This document shows, piece after piece, positions 35,519 through 45,965 of a DNA stretch of 64,000 bases. Position numbers and translations under genes: made by a program. Under the pieces are notes generated by a model that did no database searches, was not told the origin of the DNA, and saw only the letters and a list, made by a program, of their open reading frames with translations. Origin of the DNA: an uncultured Sphaerochaeta sp. (lineage in GTDB: Bacteria; Spirochaetota; Spirochaetia; Sphaerochaetales; Sphaerochaetaceae); contig NZ_OY781940.1 of the NCBI RefSeq assembly GCF_963677315.1, forward strand, positions 1 to 64,000, in the 5' to 3' direction. How positions within the stretch are numbered: position 1 is the stretch's first letter; every line of letters begins with the position of its first letter.

Positions 35519-35560
35519 TGAGAAAACTGCTTTTTCAGTAGGCTCAGTTTTCTCATTTTC
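35519..35560 (+). terminator. Terminator after the DUF364 gene
   Basis: TGAGAAAACTG and CAGTTTTCTCA form a perfect 11-bp stem around a 15-base loop, then TTTTC. Confidence 0.8.
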
Positions 35561-35916
35561 GCACTTCCCAAATTTCTCCAAATTTTCTTACGTTTCATGT
35601 CATATTTTTACTTATGTTCAAGCTCCAATGCAATTTTTCTTCAACAATTTATACAGACTCTCAATATTGACAAATCATTATAAGCATTTAACTATGAGTT
35701 ATGAGGCATGGAATAGAAGAAACAAGGAAGGCTACTTGCACCATTAACAACCTTCTCCCCTTCACCAGTTGTCTCATCATGTCTTTTTCTTTCGCATATA
35801 TTGCTGTCTCACTCTTCAGAGGATTCTACTCTGGTTAGCTAAGACAAATCACCACGGAAACATCATCTTGCATTGTGCTACAGACCAGGAATATCTGGTA
35901 GGGGTGGGAGGCTATT
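35561..35916 (+). promoter_or_regulatory. AT-rich leader of the giant surface-protein gene
   Basis: This 356-base gap has no supported gene. A TTGACA at 35667-35672 with a weak TAACTA 16 bases on is the best promoter candidate and would give a 5' leader of over 200 bases. GGGAGG lies just before the ATG at 35917. I see no riboswitch-like structure. Confidence 0.35.
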
Positions 35917-38900
35917 ATGAAACGACTGTTGAAGGCTATCTTTCTGATTCTTTTGGTCCTTTTCTGCTTGCAACCTATGACCGCAAAGGTCAGCAGGACC
36001 AGTTCAAGAGTATTGAGTATACCAGATGACTTAGTGGCGACAAGAAAGGTGAATTTCAATATTGGAGACATCTTGACTGTCCCCATGGTCTCCCTCACTA
36101 TCGTGAATGACCCTACCCCTGCCTATCTCTTGCTCGTACTGGAACTGGAGATCGACAGTACAGAAATACCTGCTTCTGAGAATACTGCGACGGCGGAAAT
36201 AGTCAGACAGTTTGCAGCAAGCGAAACGCTGACATTCTCCAATACTGATCTTATGAACTATGTCAGCAATGTCCGCGGTGGCTCTGCGCCTACTGCCATC
36301 AGGGATGCATTTGGCGTCTCTTCAATGAGTTCAATTACTTCCGATTTTTTTGAGAATTCCAATACAGCCATCCCTGAAGGCGAGTATACCCTGACACTCA
36401 AGGCATACGAAATTGATAATGAGGATGCGAGTGTTACAACAGGTAGGGTACTCAAGGAAGCCCAATCTGTTACCTTCAAGGTACTCACCATCGGGTCCCT
36501 CTCAGTAGTACAGAATCCAACGGTCGGAGATGAAACACTCCGTATACAGCTTCCAGAGACTCCTTATTATAGTGAATCAAGCATACCAACTACATCCACA
36601 ACCAAAGTTACGATCAACGGGCCTGGAATAAAGCAGAGCGTAAGTAAATCCCACAGCAGGGTTGTAGCCTCGCTCGGTTCCTCCATTAAGGGGTACCCTG
36701 GGGATACTACTGGAGGAGAGGTCACCTACGACCTCTCTACCATCAAATTCAGGGCAGGAGAAACGTATACCTTTACCATCGAGTATTTTGATGCAGCAGG
36801 ATATCTTATTGCCAACAGCGTGAAAAATATCTCCTTCCCCTCCCCAAAATTTTTCACCTCCATAGATACGAGCAACGCCTACACTCCTGAATTCAGTTGG
36901 GGGTTCAACGATGATTACGACGATTGGACAACGGAGTACAGAATCTACCTCAACGGACAGTATTATGGCTACACCACTTCGAACAACTATGCACTTTCTT
37001 CTCCCCTCTCACCCAATACCACCTACTCGTGGTATGTCATGCCGTTCAACAGGGACGGTACGGCATTCTTCAGCAGCACATCGGCCATCAGCAAAACCTT
37101 TACTACGAAAGCCCATACCGAGCTTGATGTGGCAGTCAACGAACCAGAAGACAAAGCAGTATTATTGCTAGGTGAATCCTATACCTTCAGTGGGGATGCT
37201 ACACTCTCTGACAACGCCACAATCAAGAGTGCAATATGGCAAATTGGTACCGAGACAAAGGCAGGTGACTCAATCACCTACACTCCAAGCAAGCGTTATG
37301 CTGCAAATAGCTTACTGACCTATCTCAGGGTAGTCGATAGCTTCAACCTTGCAAAGAACTCCGCCTCGCTGTATCTCACCGTCCTTGACCCTGCTATTGC
37401 CATTCAAGGAGGGACCGAGCAAACAATCAGCAAGGGAAGCAGCACAACCTTTGCCTTGGACAGCAAGAATACCAGGGACCTCTCCGCTATAGAGTGGTAC
37501 CTCGACAGTTCCCTTGTAGGCTCTGGGAATTCACTCTCCTATACTTTTGACGAGAGTGGTACCTACTCCCTTACCGCCAAGGGTGAGAGCATCCCTGATA
37601 TCAATGGAACTACCAAGGAAGTCACTTCCAATAGCCAGAAAATCACCGTCATAGGGGATGCCCCTTCGGTTGCAATCGTACAACCACAGACAGAGGTTGC
37701 GATGGTGAAGGGAACCACTCTCGATTTAGTTGCATCCTCCCAGGCTGACAACCAAATCCAAAGTAGGGTTTGGACGTACAGTGGAGCCGCATCAGGGACA
37801 CTGGGAAGTGGAAGTGACAGTGTATCATTTACTCCCACCACTACCGGAGCCTATACCATTACCCTATCAGTTACGGACATCCATCAGAAAACAAGCACTG
37901 CAACAACAAGAGTGGTGGTCATAGACCCACAAGTGGCTGTAACCAGTCCACAGACAGGTTCCACATTCTCCCTTGCGAGCACCTTAAGTCTTGAGGTATC
38001 GGCGCCCAATGCACAGCGCATACGTTATTTCATTGGCAACCAAGAGCTAGCCTCCCCAACAGTTGATCTAGCAAACCTTGGAACCGGTACCTACAATGCA
38101 TATGCAAAAGCATCATGGGAAGTGGTCGACAGAACGGGAAATCCTAGTATTTATACAGAGGATTCAAGCATCATTACCTTCAGCGTGAAGGATCTTATGC
38201 CTCCAACGGTTTCCATCACCTTCCCTGAAGAGGATATGTTGCTCAAGACAGGCACCACCTACCAATTTGTTGCTGAGACCAGCAGCAGCTCTACAGTTAC
38301 AAACAGTTGGTGGGAAGTGAATGGAAAAGGCATAACCGGAAACAGTTATACGCCATCGACCTCGGAGAAGAGCAAGGCCCTAACCATCACCCACTATGCC
38401 GTAAACCAGGATGGTGTAAAAGGAAGCAATAGCGTCCAAGTACAGCTTGCAAACCCATCAGTCTACCTTACTCCCCCGTCTGCAACGAAGTTCCTGAGTG
38501 GGGAGGTAATCCCTGTCAGTGCGACTGTTGTCGACGGAGAGCTGTACTGGCTCGTGGATGGCAATGAAATACCGTCTTGGGATAAGATGCTTACCACCAC
38601 CGGACAACATACCATCCAGGCAGGATGGAGATTACAAGCAATGGGAGCCAATGGAAGCATACGTTCCTTCAGTGGATTGTCTTCCGCCAAAGCAACAGTA
38701 TCTGTATACAGTAATCAGAGGCCGGTCATTACCTCTTTCTCCCCTGCCACTGCAGTAGTACTGCAACGTACCGGGGTACCGGTCATATTCTCGCTACAGG
38801 CTTCCAGCCAGAATACGCTGGAGACAACCAAGTGGAATATCTTCAGTGAAGGTTCTTCTATCCGCGAGACGCTGGCTGCAAGCATCAGCCATCAAAGCTG

Positions 38901-41900
38901 GCCTCCGGGGTTGTACACTGTCCAGGCAGAAGTGAAAGATACCTATAATCAGAGTACGAAGCAGGAATGGACCGTAAAGATCATTGACCCAAGCATCTCC
39001 ATAACCTATCCACAAAATGGAGCAAAATTCCCAACCAAACAGGTACCAAAGCCAGTTATCGTAACCAAGGATGTCAGCTCTTATACCATGGCTCTTAATG
39101 GAACCTTGATCAGTGACACATTTGACTGGAACTCACTCGGTGCTGGGAGTTACACCCTGAGCGTGGTAGGTAGCTACCTGACCACAGGAAAGACAACTCC
39201 AGAGAAGACGAGTGAGCAGAAGATCACCTTCAGTGTTGCCCAGAGCACACCTCCAAAATTTGAGGTGAGCGGGATCAGCAACAATGATCGCCTCATTGCA
39301 GGAGAACGCTATAACCTTATTGCAAGTGGGGAAGCCAACGAGACCTTCCAGTGGTATGTAGACAACCAGCTTACCGCACAAGGGGAAGCCTATTCCTTTA
39401 CTCCAAATGCATCCCAAAAGGAAATGACCATCATGGTTAGGGGTGAGCGGAACTCCATAACCGTCGACAAGCACTTCAATGTGCGGGTCATCGACCCCTA
39501 TATCAGTATCATTCTTCCTGAGGGATTGGCCTTTGAAAACCTCTATCCACCGAGCATACCGATCCCTCTGCTCTATGAGAGTAGGGATATCGACAAAGTG
39601 GTCTGGAAGGTGAACCTAAAGGAATACAACAATCCTACCGTTACCTTCGCACAGGGGATGCACAGCATCGATGTAGATGGCTATGCAACCTCAGTACGGC
39701 TTCCTGACGGAACCATGGGTAATTACCTCCCAACCAATACCGACGGTATTACAGGACGGGACATCCAGGTAGCAGACAGACAAGGTATATCGAGCGTAGA
39801 AGCTCCTGGCAGAGTTCTGGAAGGAAGTGCCGTCACGGTAAAGGCTCTCTTGGTGGAGCAAGGGCTTACTGACTTAATCGACAGCCTTGCCCTCTCGGTT
39901 GATGGGGTAAAGTATACACAACACCAAAGACCTGCTGGAAGGGAATTTACCATACCTACCCTGAAAGCAGGAGTACATACCATTTCGATCACCTCCACTG
40001 ATGTATTTGGGAACAGCAAAACTGCTGAAAAACAGATTGAAGTACTCAAACCATTGGACTTCAAGATCACCAAGCCGCTAGAGGGACAACGTCTCTCACC
40101 GGATACAGTGATCAAGGGCAACCTGGAATTGATCGCCGGTGCAATTGACTTGGTTACCTGGAGACTGGATACAACTGTCATTCCCAACTCGAACTTCCTA
40201 AGTGGGACGCTTGGCACGCTGAAACCAGGAAAGCACACCATCAGTGCCAGTGCAAGGGATCCTCTGGGGAATGTGACAACCAAACAAGTACGGGTTGAAG
40301 TCCAGAACGACTTCCAGCTCAACTTGCTCGCTCCCTTTGACTCCACCACTACCATGGTCGGTACGCAGGTTCCTTGCATGGTAGGAGTTGATAAGGTAGT
40401 GGGTTCGTCCTTCGACCTTTCGGATGCCGCTTCACGCATTACATGGTATGTCAATGGAAGCAGTACCGGCGAGGTAGGCTTGAGTTACCAATTCAAGGCT
40501 GAGAAAAGCGGGAATTTCACCATCCAGGCACGTTATGCCAATGGGGCGATGGTTCGCACCACAGCAGAGCGGACCATCACTGTCCGCGATATTGTCGAGC
40601 CCACTATTCTCGCTCCCCTGCAAGCGCAAATCATTACTTACAAGACAGGCGAGAAGATTGCGCTCTCTGCTACCGGAGAGGAAGGGGCAACCTATCAGTG
40701 GAAGCTTGCTGACCAAGTGGTTGCTGTAGGAAAGGAGACCAGCTTTGATCCAAAAGGAGTTTCTGGAAACGTGCAACTTACCCTCGTCACTACTGCCTTT
40801 GGCAGGAGTAGCCAGAGAAGAGTGAGCTTCACATTGACTCCCAACCAAAGCCCGACTCTTACCCTCTCGGTTCCCCCACTTCAGTATACAGGAGAACCGC
40901 TCACTTGGGCTGCTACTGCATTTGACGCAGAGGACAAGAAAGCCAACCAGATTGTCACCTATCGTTTTGATGGAGTACCTATAGAGGGAGCGAATCAACG
41001 AATCTTGACCGAGGCAGATGTCGGCAACCATATTCTGGAAGCCCGTACAGAGGACAGTATGGGAGCAGAAACGATAGCGAGAGCTGCCATCCAGGTTTCG
41101 AGGGCTCAGCTTCCCATGGAAATCCTCTCTCCCAAGAAAGAACAGACCTTCTTCCTTGGCTATGATGTACCCTTGATCGCTACACTCAATGAAGCGGTGG
41201 AAGGAACCTACCAGTGGACCATCACATATCTTGATGATCCGGCAGCAAGCAATGATTCCCTTACGGGAAGCAATGCCATGTTCTCTGCAAAGGGAACTGG
41301 ACTGGTTGAGATCACCACGGTCTTCGTTGATGGAAACAATCGTGAGCGGGCAAGGGAGCGGACTACGATAACCATCCAGAAGGAGCCGCTCAAGCTCTCG
41401 ATCAACTGGCCCCATGGCAGTGTCGTGAATGCTGGAACCAAACTCAGCCCAACACTGATCGGACTTCCCAGCGACCAGGAAGGTGGCCAAGTCAGGTGGT
41501 ATCTCAATGGACTGGAGGTTGATGATATTGGAAATCTTACAGCACCGGAGATAGCCGGTTCCTGTACATTGGTAGCGGTCTACAGCGAGGAGGATGCCAG
41601 CGAACAGGCAAGCATTTCCTTCACGGTGAACACCAGGCCACAACTCTCCTTCATCAATCTTGCTGAAGGGACCAGTGCTCCGCTTGGCAGACCCATCGTA
41701 CTGGCTGTTGAGGTAAAGGATGACCAAGCCTTCACAGGAACTATACGTTGGAAGGATGCTGAGGGAACAGTGCTTGGGGAAGGGAAAGCCCTTGCATTCA
41801 CTCCTTCTGCAATTGGAGAACAACGGATTAGAGCGGAGGCAACTGACTCCATGGGACTGGTTGGCAGTATCGCCACTACCCTTTACAGCTTTGAGACGAT

Positions 41901-43380
41901 CAGCGGTGTGCAGGCAGTGGTGAACAATAACCTGCCAAACTATCTGATAGCTGAGAACTCGCCTCCGCTCCCTCTCTTCTCAGTTTTCCGAGGAGGGGTT
42001 GGTCCTGAGGTAACCTGGCAGGTCAAGCAAGGGAACAAGGTGCTTGAGAAGGAAGGAAGAGAGATCTACCTGGGCTATGGAGAGATAAGCAACCTACAGG
42101 CTGGACCGGTTGTGGTCAGCATGTTCATCTCCGACCCACTGGGTGCACAGGAGACAATTAAGCGTGAAGTTCCACTGAACCTCACCTCCTCAGCAACCTT
42201 GGAGCTCCTTAGCCCTTCTGCTGACAGCATCACCCGCCTTGGCGAAGAGATTTCCTTGCAGGTTGCACTTACTGGATTCAGTGAACCAGCGATGCAGCTA
42301 CTGCTCGGGGAAACTCCACTTCCGACTCTGTGGATGATTGGGGAAGGAACCAGGACTGCGAGCGCGGTCATACAGCCGGATGTCTTTACCACAGAAGGTG
42401 TATATGACCTAACCGTACAGGCAAGTGAGGGTTCACTTGTCCGGAGGCAGCAATTCAGTCTCAATCTCTACGCAGAGAGACAGGGCATTTTCATTGACAA
42501 TGCTCCACCTTCCTACGAACTTGCCAGTGGAAGCTCACTGCTCACAGCAACCGTTACAGGGCTGGAGGGAGTGGATCGTATCGACTGGAAGAGTGACCTT
42601 CGGGAGGAGGCCATCTCCAGTGGATACTCCTTGGATCTCAGCGAAGCTGGACTTATTGCAGGAAAGAGGTCGCTAATCGCTGAGGCATATGCAGGAGGGA
42701 ACATGGTAGGTTCCGCTACCATCCTCTTGGATGTGATAGGAACTGTGGAGGTACAGATTATTGATCCGCAACCCTTGATCATCCTGATAAAGGGAGCGAG
42801 TACCGAGCTCAAAGCAGCAGGCAAGGATAAGGATGGTTCATCGCTGGATGAAGATGCCTTTACCTGGAGCTCCCACCTCGATGGAGTGCTCGCTGAAGGT
42901 TCTACACTCTCCTTTGCTTCGCTTGATCTTACAGCCGCTGAGCATATCATCACAGCCAGTGCATACGGCAGTGACGGCACGATGGCAGCTGCACACCAAG
43001 TAGTGCAGGTCAACAGTACGGAGAAGCCTAAGGAGCCAGAGACACAGGATACTCCTGCATCATCTGATACACCGGACGGCACAGGATATGAGACTGATTA
43101 CGATCCTATGGGAGCTGGCATGGAGCCACCTCCAGAATCGTTCAACATGGGAGTACCGGTAGATCCATACATGCCACCTTACTTCCCCGATCCATTTGGA
43201 CCGGGTATGGGAGGAGCGCCTCCTGACCCAGGACTAGGAGGGTATATGGATTCTTTCTTCAGTGATCCTGGATTCGGCGGCGGATATGGAGGAGCCCCAG
43301 GGTTTGGAGGCGGTGGCTATGGCGGCGCACCTGGCTTTATGGGTGGCGGGTATGATGGCGCACCCGGATTTGGTTGGTAG
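35917..43380 (+). CDS. Giant secreted Ig-like repeat protein
   Basis: The 2487-residue product begins with a signal peptide (MKRLLKAIFLILLVLFCLQPMTA). After an N-terminal region there is a fibronectin III-like unit (about 312-398: FSWGFNDDYDDW, PNTTYSWYVMPFNRDG). A long run of Ig/PKD-like units of about 90-100 residues follows to about 2370, each typically ending in a strand then DPxIxIxxPxxG or similar (VVIDPQVAVTSPQTGSTF, VKIIDPSISITYPQNGAKF). I estimate roughly twenty units. The last 120 residues are acidic, then Pro/Gly/aromatic-rich with GGYGGAPGF repeats. No membrane anchor, LPXTG or lipobox is visible. It is probably an extended surface or secreted fibre, or an adhesin. The next gene, 14 bases on, is its likely partner. 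Confidence 0.8.
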   Translation: MKRLLKAIFLILLVLFCLQPMTAKVSRTSSRVLSIPDDLVATRKVNFNIGDILTVPMVSLTIVNDPTPAYLLLVLELEIDSTEIPASENTATAEIVRQFAASETLTFSNTDLMNYVSNVRGGSAPTAIRDAFGVSSMSSITSDFFENSNTAIPEGEYTLTLKAYEIDNEDASVTTGRVLKEAQSVTFKVLTIGSLSVVQNPTVGDETLRIQLPETPYYSESSIPTTSTTKVTINGPGIKQSVSKSHSRVVASLGSSIKGYPGDTTGGEVTYDLSTIKFRAGETYTFTIEYFDAAGYLIANSVKNISFPSPKFFTSIDTSNAYTPEFSWGFNDDYDDWTTEYRIYLNGQYYGYTTSNNYALSSPLSPNTTYSWYVMPFNRDGTAFFSSTSAISKTFTTKAHTELDVAVNEPEDKAVLLLGESYTFSGDATLSDNATIKSAIWQIGTETKAGDSITYTPSKRYAANSLLTYLRVVDSFNLAKNSASLYLTVLDPAIAIQGGTEQTISKGSSTTFALDSKNTRDLSAIEWYLDSSLVGSGNSLSYTFDESGTYSLTAKGESIPDINGTTKEVTSNSQKITVIGDAPSVAIVQPQTEVAMVKGTTLDLVASSQADNQIQSRVWTYSGAASGTLGSGSDSVSFTPTTTGAYTITLSVTDIHQKTSTATTRVVVIDPQVAVTSPQTGSTFSLASTLSLEVSAPNAQRIRYFIGNQELASPTVDLANLGTGTYNAYAKASWEVVDRTGNPSIYTEDSSIITFSVKDLMPPTVSITFPEEDMLLKTGTTYQFVAETSSSSTVTNSWWEVNGKGITGNSYTPSTSEKSKALTITHYAVNQDGVKGSNSVQVQLANPSVYLTPPSATKFLSGEVIPVSATVVDGELYWLVDGNEIPSWDKMLTTTGQHTIQAGWRLQAMGANGSIRSFSGLSSAKATVSVYSNQRPVITSFSPATAVVLQRTGVPVIFSLQASSQNTLETTKWNIFSEGSSIRETLAASISHQSWPPGLYTVQAEVKDTYNQSTKQEWTVKIIDPSISITYPQNGAKFPTKQVPKPVIVTKDVSSYTMALNGTLISDTFDWNSLGAGSYTLSVVGSYLTTGKTTPEKTSEQKITFSVAQSTPPKFEVSGISNNDRLIAGERYNLIASGEANETFQWYVDNQLTAQGEAYSFTPNASQKEMTIMVRGERNSITVDKHFNVRVIDPYISIILPEGLAFENLYPPSIPIPLLYESRDIDKVVWKVNLKEYNNPTVTFAQGMHSIDVDGYATSVRLPDGTMGNYLPTNTDGITGRDIQVADRQGISSVEAPGRVLEGSAVTVKALLVEQGLTDLIDSLALSVDGVKYTQHQRPAGREFTIPTLKAGVHTISITSTDVFGNSKTAEKQIEVLKPLDFKITKPLEGQRLSPDTVIKGNLELIAGAIDLVTWRLDTTVIPNSNFLSGTLGTLKPGKHTISASARDPLGNVTTKQVRVEVQNDFQLNLLAPFDSTTTMVGTQVPCMVGVDKVVGSSFDLSDAASRITWYVNGSSTGEVGLSYQFKAEKSGNFTIQARYANGAMVRTTAERTITVRDIVEPTILAPLQAQIITYKTGEKIALSATGEEGATYQWKLADQVVAVGKETSFDPKGVSGNVQLTLVTTAFGRSSQRRVSFTLTPNQSPTLTLSVPPLQYTGEPLTWAATAFDAEDKKANQIVTYRFDGVPIEGANQRILTEADVGNHILEARTEDSMGAETIARAAIQVSRAQLPMEILSPKKEQTFFLGYDVPLIATLNEAVEGTYQWTITYLDDPAASNDSLTGSNAMFSAKGTGLVEITTVFVDGNNRERARERTTITIQKEPLKLSINWPHGSVVNAGTKLSPTLIGLPSDQEGGQVRWYLNGLEVDDIGNLTAPEIAGSCTLVAVYSEEDASEQASISFTVNTRPQLSFINLAEGTSAPLGRPIVLAVEVKDDQAFTGTIRWKDAEGTVLGEGKALAFTPSAIGEQRIRAEATDSMGLVGSIATTLYSFETISGVQAVVNNNLPNYLIAENSPPLPLFSVFRGGVGPEVTWQVKQGNKVLEKEGREIYLGYGEISNLQAGPVVVSMFISDPLGAQETIKREVPLNLTSSATLELLSPSADSITRLGEEISLQVALTGFSEPAMQLLLGETPLPTLWMIGEGTRTASAVIQPDVFTTEGVYDLTVQASEGSLVRRQQFSLNLYAERQGIFIDNAPPSYELASGSSLLTATVTGLEGVDRIDWKSDLREEAISSGYSLDLSEAGLIAGKRSLIAEAYAGGNMVGSATILLDVIGTVEVQIIDPQPLIILIKGASTELKAAGKDKDGSSLDEDAFTWSSHLDGVLAEGSTLSFASLDLTAAEHIITASAYGSDGTMAAAHQVVQVNSTEKPKEPETQDTPASSDTPDGTGYETDYDPMGAGMEPPPESFNMGVPVDPYMPPYFPDPFGPGMGGAPPDPGLGGYMDSFFSDPGFGGGYGGAPGFGGGGYGGAPGFMGGGYDGAPGFGW
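43270..43377 (+). repeat. Gly-rich tandem repeat at the end of the giant protein
   Basis: Three imperfect units coding GGGYGGAPGF, GGGYGGAPGF and GGGYDGAPGF follow one another, ending in GW. The DNA units differ at third positions, so the protein repeat is kept by selection rather than being a fresh duplication. Confidence 0.75.
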
Positions 43381-43394
43381 GAAGGAGGAGCACC

Positions 43395-45965
43395 ATGAAA
43401 AAAACACATACGTTATTCTTGATTGTTGTAATCAGTCTTTTAAGTGCTTCCCTTTTTGCCTTGCAGGTGGACGTTCCTGGTGAAGTGAAAGCCTATGAGA
43501 ATCTTGAGGTAACGCTCTCCAGTGCGGAGGCCGATGGTACTGTGCAGGAAGCAAGGTTCTTCTTCTACCAGAGTGGTGAGCGTGAACCACGTTATAGTGA
43601 GTTTGTCGAAGATAAGGGGGTGTGGAGGACTACGGTCCCCTACACCTACCTTACCGGCGATGAACTGGTCTACTACACGATAATGCAGAATAGTGATGGC
43701 AGATTTATCCGTGACCCAAAGATCGGAGAACACAAGGCAAGGCTGCTGCAGGACAAGGAAGCTCCTACCCTGGAATTGGTAAGCCCAGGATCGTTTGAGC
43801 TTGTTGAGGGAAAGGAACAACTGGTAGTGTTTGGTGTTGCTGATGAGAGTGCACTCACCCGCTTCAACATCACCAGAGACGGACAAACGCTGACACGAAG
43901 TGGTGTCTTTGGTGGATACCTCTCCTTCCTGATTACTCCTGAAGAGAGCGATGATGCGGTAATAACCATCGAGATGGAAGACCGCTACGGTAATATCGCA
44001 ACAGAGGAGTACACCTTCACCATTACCGCAGAGAAAGCACCCACCTTTGCCTTTGATGGTTCGTACCGTGCAAACCTTGAGGTTGAGTATATCCTTGGGT
44101 TTGGAGAGAGTGAGAACCAGACAGATTTGCAGGAGGTATTCAGTGATGTGAGCCAGAATCTGAACATCTCCTACGAACTTGGGGGCGATGGGTATATGAA
44201 GGCAGGTCCACTTGTCATGGAGGGGACTGCCGTTTTCAAGGATACTGTTGCCGCCACCGAGATTACTGAAGCATATCCCAATACCTTGATCGCTGACCTA
44301 CAGAACTTCCTGAACTTGTACAACCCGATCAACTTCGCCAATGAGTTTGACTGGACAGGAGAGGAAGCGAGACAGTTTGAGAATGACAACCAGTTCACCC
44401 TGAAGATATCTCTCTTTGGACCATCTCTCACTTATCAGTTTGGTGACCAAAAGGTGAATTTCCAGAAAGAGACAATCAATGATCTCTCCCTCAGGGGAAC
44501 AGCGGTCGGTATCGATCTCCCGTTCTTTGAACTGCAAGTGGCAAAGGGTTTGAGTGATCTTGGTTTGGCAAAAACAGCATGGCCTCAGAATTTCTTCGGC
44601 TTCAAGATGGCTGGTAAGGCCAGGGAGGCCTTCTATCTGCAGACCAATATATCCTTTATCAGCTCCCTGCAGGGACGGTATGAGAATCTCAAGAGTGGAG
44701 CCGATTCCCCCATCGGTGATTTGTATGATCTTGATGACATCAGGCCAGAACAGAACATGGTCATTGGTTTGAGCAGTGGTTCAAAGAACAAGCTATTCAA
44801 TCTTGACGCATCCTTCTCCCTGAGTCTCTACAATGATGATGCAAGTGACGTACTTGATGTTGACCAGCTGGCGACAGACTTGGAAGATCAGGGAGGACCC
44901 GATGTAAGCTCCTACCTGGGATACTTGGACAAGGTCCAATCAATCTTCCCGGTCCTGGACTACTTCCTCCCAACCAATGGTTTGATCAGTGGAGTCATCA
45001 ACAGGACACTTTGGGGCGTGAGCTACGGGGCTGAGGTAGAGGTACCCTCTCTTGGTATCCAAACGTGGATACGGAAAACGGATAGCACCTACAAGAGCCT
45101 TGGAGCTTCAGTTGCTACCGATGAGTTCTCTTATGGGTTGGCATTTGAGAAGGGGGTCAAGGACTTCACGTTCTCTGCAGGGTATGAGAGGAACAAGAAC
45201 AATATTGCTGACATTCTGTTCAACGATATCATCGCTTTGGTGAAACCTGATCTCGCCCCTGATTCCACACCAACTTCTGCAAATGATATTTCCAATATTG
45301 TTCACCAAGCACAGACTGGTGTTAATTTCCCACAACTAGCCCACTTCGGAACGATATCACTGGATTATACATTCCTCTATGAGACGACTAATGCAGAGGC
45401 GTTGGCAGCAGAAGCAACGGATGCAAGCGTAGCAACTGCGATCACTACTGCTACTACCAACGATATAACCAGTACCCATACCGGGGAATTGAGGTGGAAG
45501 AGTGCGCGGTATAAGTTTGGGGATGTGTCCACGAACTTTGGGGCAAAGACGAAAGACTCCTATATCACGAACATCCAGATCGATGGGGTCAAGGACGGAT
45601 CCACGTTCTGGGAGTTCTCCTACGCGCTCTCTGCTGCAACAAGTTTCAGTCGATATGCCATCTCTCTTGGGTTTGACCATGCTTGGAGTACAGAGACAGG
45701 AGGGCTGACTACATTTGGGTATGATACGAAGTTCTCCATCAAGCAGGCGTTCTTCGATACGATTACCTTCACAGCGTCACTTGACCAGGCGTTCAAGAGC
45801 TCCCTTGAGGCGTTCAAGATAACAGGCTCAGCGGGGATCGACAAACGGTTTGGTCCACTCTCGACGTCTGCCCTCTTTGAAGTGAGTTATTATGATTCAA
45901 TTGTTGACAATAGTGATGATGCACTCACCTCAAGGTTGACGATCAAGGGAGTATTTTCCAAGTAG
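43395..45965 (+). CDS. Exported Ig-like plus beta-barrel protein, probable outer-membrane anchor
   Basis: The 856-residue product has a signal peptide (MKKTHTLFLIVVISLLSASLFA). Its first 200 residues are Ig-like (VPGEVKAYENLEVTLSS, then KEAPTLELVSPGSFELVEGK, with VADESALTRFNI and DRYGNIATEEYTFTI). The remainder alternates polar and aromatic residues in strand after strand (for example YGAEVEVPSLGIQTWIRK, FTFSAGYERNKNN, YAISLGFDHAWS), as expected of an outer-membrane barrel. It ends LTIKGVFSK, not in the usual aromatic. AGGAAGGAGG precedes the ATG at 43395, 14 bases after the giant gene, so the two are one operon. No family is recognised; barrel topology is an inference. Confidence 0.7.
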   Translation: MKKTHTLFLIVVISLLSASLFALQVDVPGEVKAYENLEVTLSSAEADGTVQEARFFFYQSGEREPRYSEFVEDKGVWRTTVPYTYLTGDELVYYTIMQNSDGRFIRDPKIGEHKARLLQDKEAPTLELVSPGSFELVEGKEQLVVFGVADESALTRFNITRDGQTLTRSGVFGGYLSFLITPEESDDAVITIEMEDRYGNIATEEYTFTITAEKAPTFAFDGSYRANLEVEYILGFGESENQTDLQEVFSDVSQNLNISYELGGDGYMKAGPLVMEGTAVFKDTVAATEITEAYPNTLIADLQNFLNLYNPINFANEFDWTGEEARQFENDNQFTLKISLFGPSLTYQFGDQKVNFQKETINDLSLRGTAVGIDLPFFELQVAKGLSDLGLAKTAWPQNFFGFKMAGKAREAFYLQTNISFISSLQGRYENLKSGADSPIGDLYDLDDIRPEQNMVIGLSSGSKNKLFNLDASFSLSLYNDDASDVLDVDQLATDLEDQGGPDVSSYLGYLDKVQSIFPVLDYFLPTNGLISGVINRTLWGVSYGAEVEVPSLGIQTWIRKTDSTYKSLGASVATDEFSYGLAFEKGVKDFTFSAGYERNKNNIADILFNDIIALVKPDLAPDSTPTSANDISNIVHQAQTGVNFPQLAHFGTISLDYTFLYETTNAEALAAEATDASVATAITTATTNDITSTHTGELRWKSARYKFGDVSTNFGAKTKDSYITNIQIDGVKDGSTFWEFSYALSAATSFSRYAISLGFDHAWSTETGGLTTFGYDTKFSIKQAFFDTITFTASLDQAFKSSLEAFKITGSAGIDKRFGPLSTSALFEVSYYDSIVDNSDDALTSRLTIKGVFSK

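Noticed and set aside
40432..41823. A 463-codon open frame on the minus strand
   Set aside because: It is antisense to the giant repeat protein, whose Ig-like pattern runs unbroken through this region. There is no ribosome site or known motif.
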